Shown here in pieces: positions 5,420-6,668 of a DNA stretch of 6,668 nt. Position 1 is the stretch's first letter. The number at the start of each line of letters is the position of its first letter. This DNA comes from Bacteroidota bacterium (GTDB taxonomy: Bacteria; Bacteroidota; Bacteroidia; Chitinophagales; Saprospiraceae): contig JAJRUR010000313.1 in assembly GCA_024277695.1 (NCBI GenBank), positions 1 to 6,668 of the forward strand, given 5' to 3'. The translations under genes were made by a program, and so were the position numbers. Below the pieces are notes generated by a model. That model made no database searches. It was not told where the DNA came from and saw only the letters and a list, made by a program, of their open reading frames with translations.

Positions 5420-6668
5420 TTAGAATCTTGTGACATAACCAAAATGAATTTTTGATCGACTCGGATCCAGAGACTCGGACTGTCTTTTGCCCAAGGCATA
5501 AGTCAGGCTGAAAATTCCGGAATTTGTCTGAAACCTTAGTCCTGCTCCAAAGCCCACTGCGGTGTCATATATAGCTTCGTCCTTGACATTTTCTATTATG
5601 CGTGCGAGATCAGAAAACAAAAACAAGTATCGTTTTCGTCCGATAATGTATCGTAACTCTGTGGTGATCAGTCCGTAAGTGGATGCAAAAATAGACTCAT
5701 CGTCAAATCCTCTTAGTATTTGATTACCTCCTATCCGAAAAAGCTCGTTTTGATATAGCTTGCTCCTTCCTCCAATATGAGCAGCTCTAAATCTCCACAA
5801 CATCGTGGACCGTTTTGCTATAGGGATAAAATATTGGATATCCGAGCTAAGCTCAAATTGTAGTGATGTCAAGTCTGTATTTTGATAAAAGTCGGGATTT
5901 TCGGAGAGTATTTCTTGATTTTCGATGATGCTCCGCTTTCCGATTGCAGTCCTTAGGTTAAGAGAAACTCCCTTGGTGATCGCCAGATCTCCTCCAATAT
6001 TTTTCCAAAAAAATGCCATGCCTACATTCTGAAATCGGGTATCGAGATCTATCTGGCTGCCTTCTGATATACTACGCATGTTGAGCTGTCCCAGATTGGT
6101 AGATTTATTGTTCCAGAATATTTTTAAAAAATTATTGTTTTTCAGATAATAATTAAATCCTATTTCGGCCTGAATATTGACATAAGAGCTATCTCTCTTG
6201 TAGAGATTGAATCGGCTGTTGAGCCCGATGGTACTGAGTATCATATAAGGGAAGTTCAGCTCTAAATCCAGTTGTTGGGACTCCGGTCTCAACTTTCTGA
6301 AGCTAAGGTATAGTCGCTCTCCCCGACCCAGTTGGTTGACAAAATCACCTAAGAAGGTACCCGTTAGGGATATACTACCATCCGGTTTTGGCTGAAAGCC
6401 CAAAATAAAGTCAAAACTACTTGCGGGCTTGGCTTCGACAGGCAGTTCTATACGGGCATGCTGACCGCTAAATAATGCTTGAGGTGATGCGACCAATCGG
6501 AGAAAAGACAATTGCTCCATTTTTTGGGGAATCTTTTTTAAGTCCCGGAGGCTATACAGATATCCCGGCTTAATGCCTAGATATGCAGATAGAAATTTAG
6601 GTGAAATATTGATATGCTCTTCCGTCAGCACATCACTATAGCGGACTTCGATACCGGGAGTAGCAGAA
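5420..6668 (-). CDS. Omp85-family (BamA/TamA-like) outer-membrane protein, POTRA plus beta-barrel, 5' end cut by window edge
   Basis: The frame is open from the right edge (first full codon at 6667) to TAATAA at 5422-5417, giving 415 visible residues of a longer protein. The GTG at 6631 is internal rather than the start, because the same frame continues upstream with POTRA-like sequence (TPGIEVRYSD). Residues about 5-85 resemble a final POTRA domain, including GYLYSLRDLKKIPQKMEQL and a run of alternating polar and apolar residues. The rest is a beta-barrel with many alternating strands. LRGF at visible residues 318-321, within RIGGNQILRGFDDES, matches the conserved (V/L)RG(F/Y) loop-6 motif of the Omp85 superfamily. 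The protein ends GYVTRF, with a terminal Phe typical of the signal recognised by the barrel assembly machinery. Omp85 proteins insert or move proteins (or lipids, or assist transport) across the outer membrane. Whether this is BamA, TamA-like or a more specialised member cannot be settled from the C-terminal part; its modest size argues against the main BamA. It converges on the MORN-caspase gene. Confidence 0.85.
   Translation of the reverse strand, partial: SATPGIEVRYSDVLTEEHINISPKFLSAYLGIKPGYLYSLRDLKKIPQKMEQLSFLRLVASPQALFSGQHARIELPVEAKPASSFDFILGFQPKPDGSISLTGTFLGDFVNQLGRGERLYLSFRKLRPESQQLDLELNFPYMILSTIGLNSRFNLYKRDSSYVNIQAEIGFNYYLKNNNFLKIFWNNKSTNLGQLNMRSISEGSQIDLDTRFQNVGMAFFWKNIGGDLAITKGVSLNLRTAIGKRSIIENQEILSENPDFYQNTDLTSLQFELSSDIQYFIPIAKRSTMLWRFRAAHIGGRSKLYQNELFRIGGNQILRGFDDESIFASTYGLITTELRYIIGRKRYLFLFSDLARIIENVKDEAIYDTAVGFGAGLRFQTNSGIFSLTYALGKRQSESLDPSRSKIHFGYVTRF

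Noticed and set aside
6629..6631. GTG at 6631 as the start of the Omp85-family gene
   Set aside because: The same frame stays open to the window edge and the upstream residues continue the POTRA-like domain, so the gene is cut by the edge rather than starting here.

Overview
The window looks like chromosomal DNA from a member of the Bacteroidota, possibly a Saprospiria- or Flavobacteriia-like lineage. This rests on the families present: a TPR / PD40 propeller / regulatory-fold / OmpA lipoprotein with the layout of the type IX secretion protein PorE, a Bacteroidota-style RlmD methyltransferase, and a POTRA plus beta-barrel Omp85-family protein. Gene starts lack Shine-Dalgarno sequences and the spacers are A/T-rich, which also fits. 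No tRNA, rRNA, CRISPR array, insertion sequence or phage gene was seen, and all four genes have clean reading frames.

Layout. Bases 1-1263 (minus) hold most of rlmD, a 23S rRNA m5U methyltransferase, cut by the left edge just before its catalytic cysteine and apparently starting at TTG. Bases 1283-3199 (minus) hold the PorE-like lipoprotein. It ends 19 bases before rlmD, so the two are probably co-transcribed, with the lipoprotein first. Bases 3200-3665 are a divergent, A/T-rich spacer with two short inverted repeats and one candidate Bacteroidota promoter. Bases 3666-5315 (plus) encode an exported protein with ten MORN repeats fused to a C14 caspase-like protease with an intact His/Cys dyad. 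Bases 5316-5419 form a convergent spacer with a weak possible terminator. Bases 5420-6668 (minus) carry the C-terminal part of an Omp85-family (BamA/TamA-like) outer-membrane protein, cut by the right edge.

How they fit together. Three of the four products are predicted to act in the envelope: an outer-membrane lipoprotein that can grip peptidoglycan, an exported MORN-caspase protein, and an outer-membrane barrel of the insertase/translocase superfamily. They lie in separate transcription units (divergent, then convergent), so a shared pathway is only a suggestion. The most unusual item is the MORN-caspase fusion: a caspase fold apparently sent across the inner membrane, behind a regular array of 23-residue repeats split into two blocks, each opened by the same two-cysteine motif.
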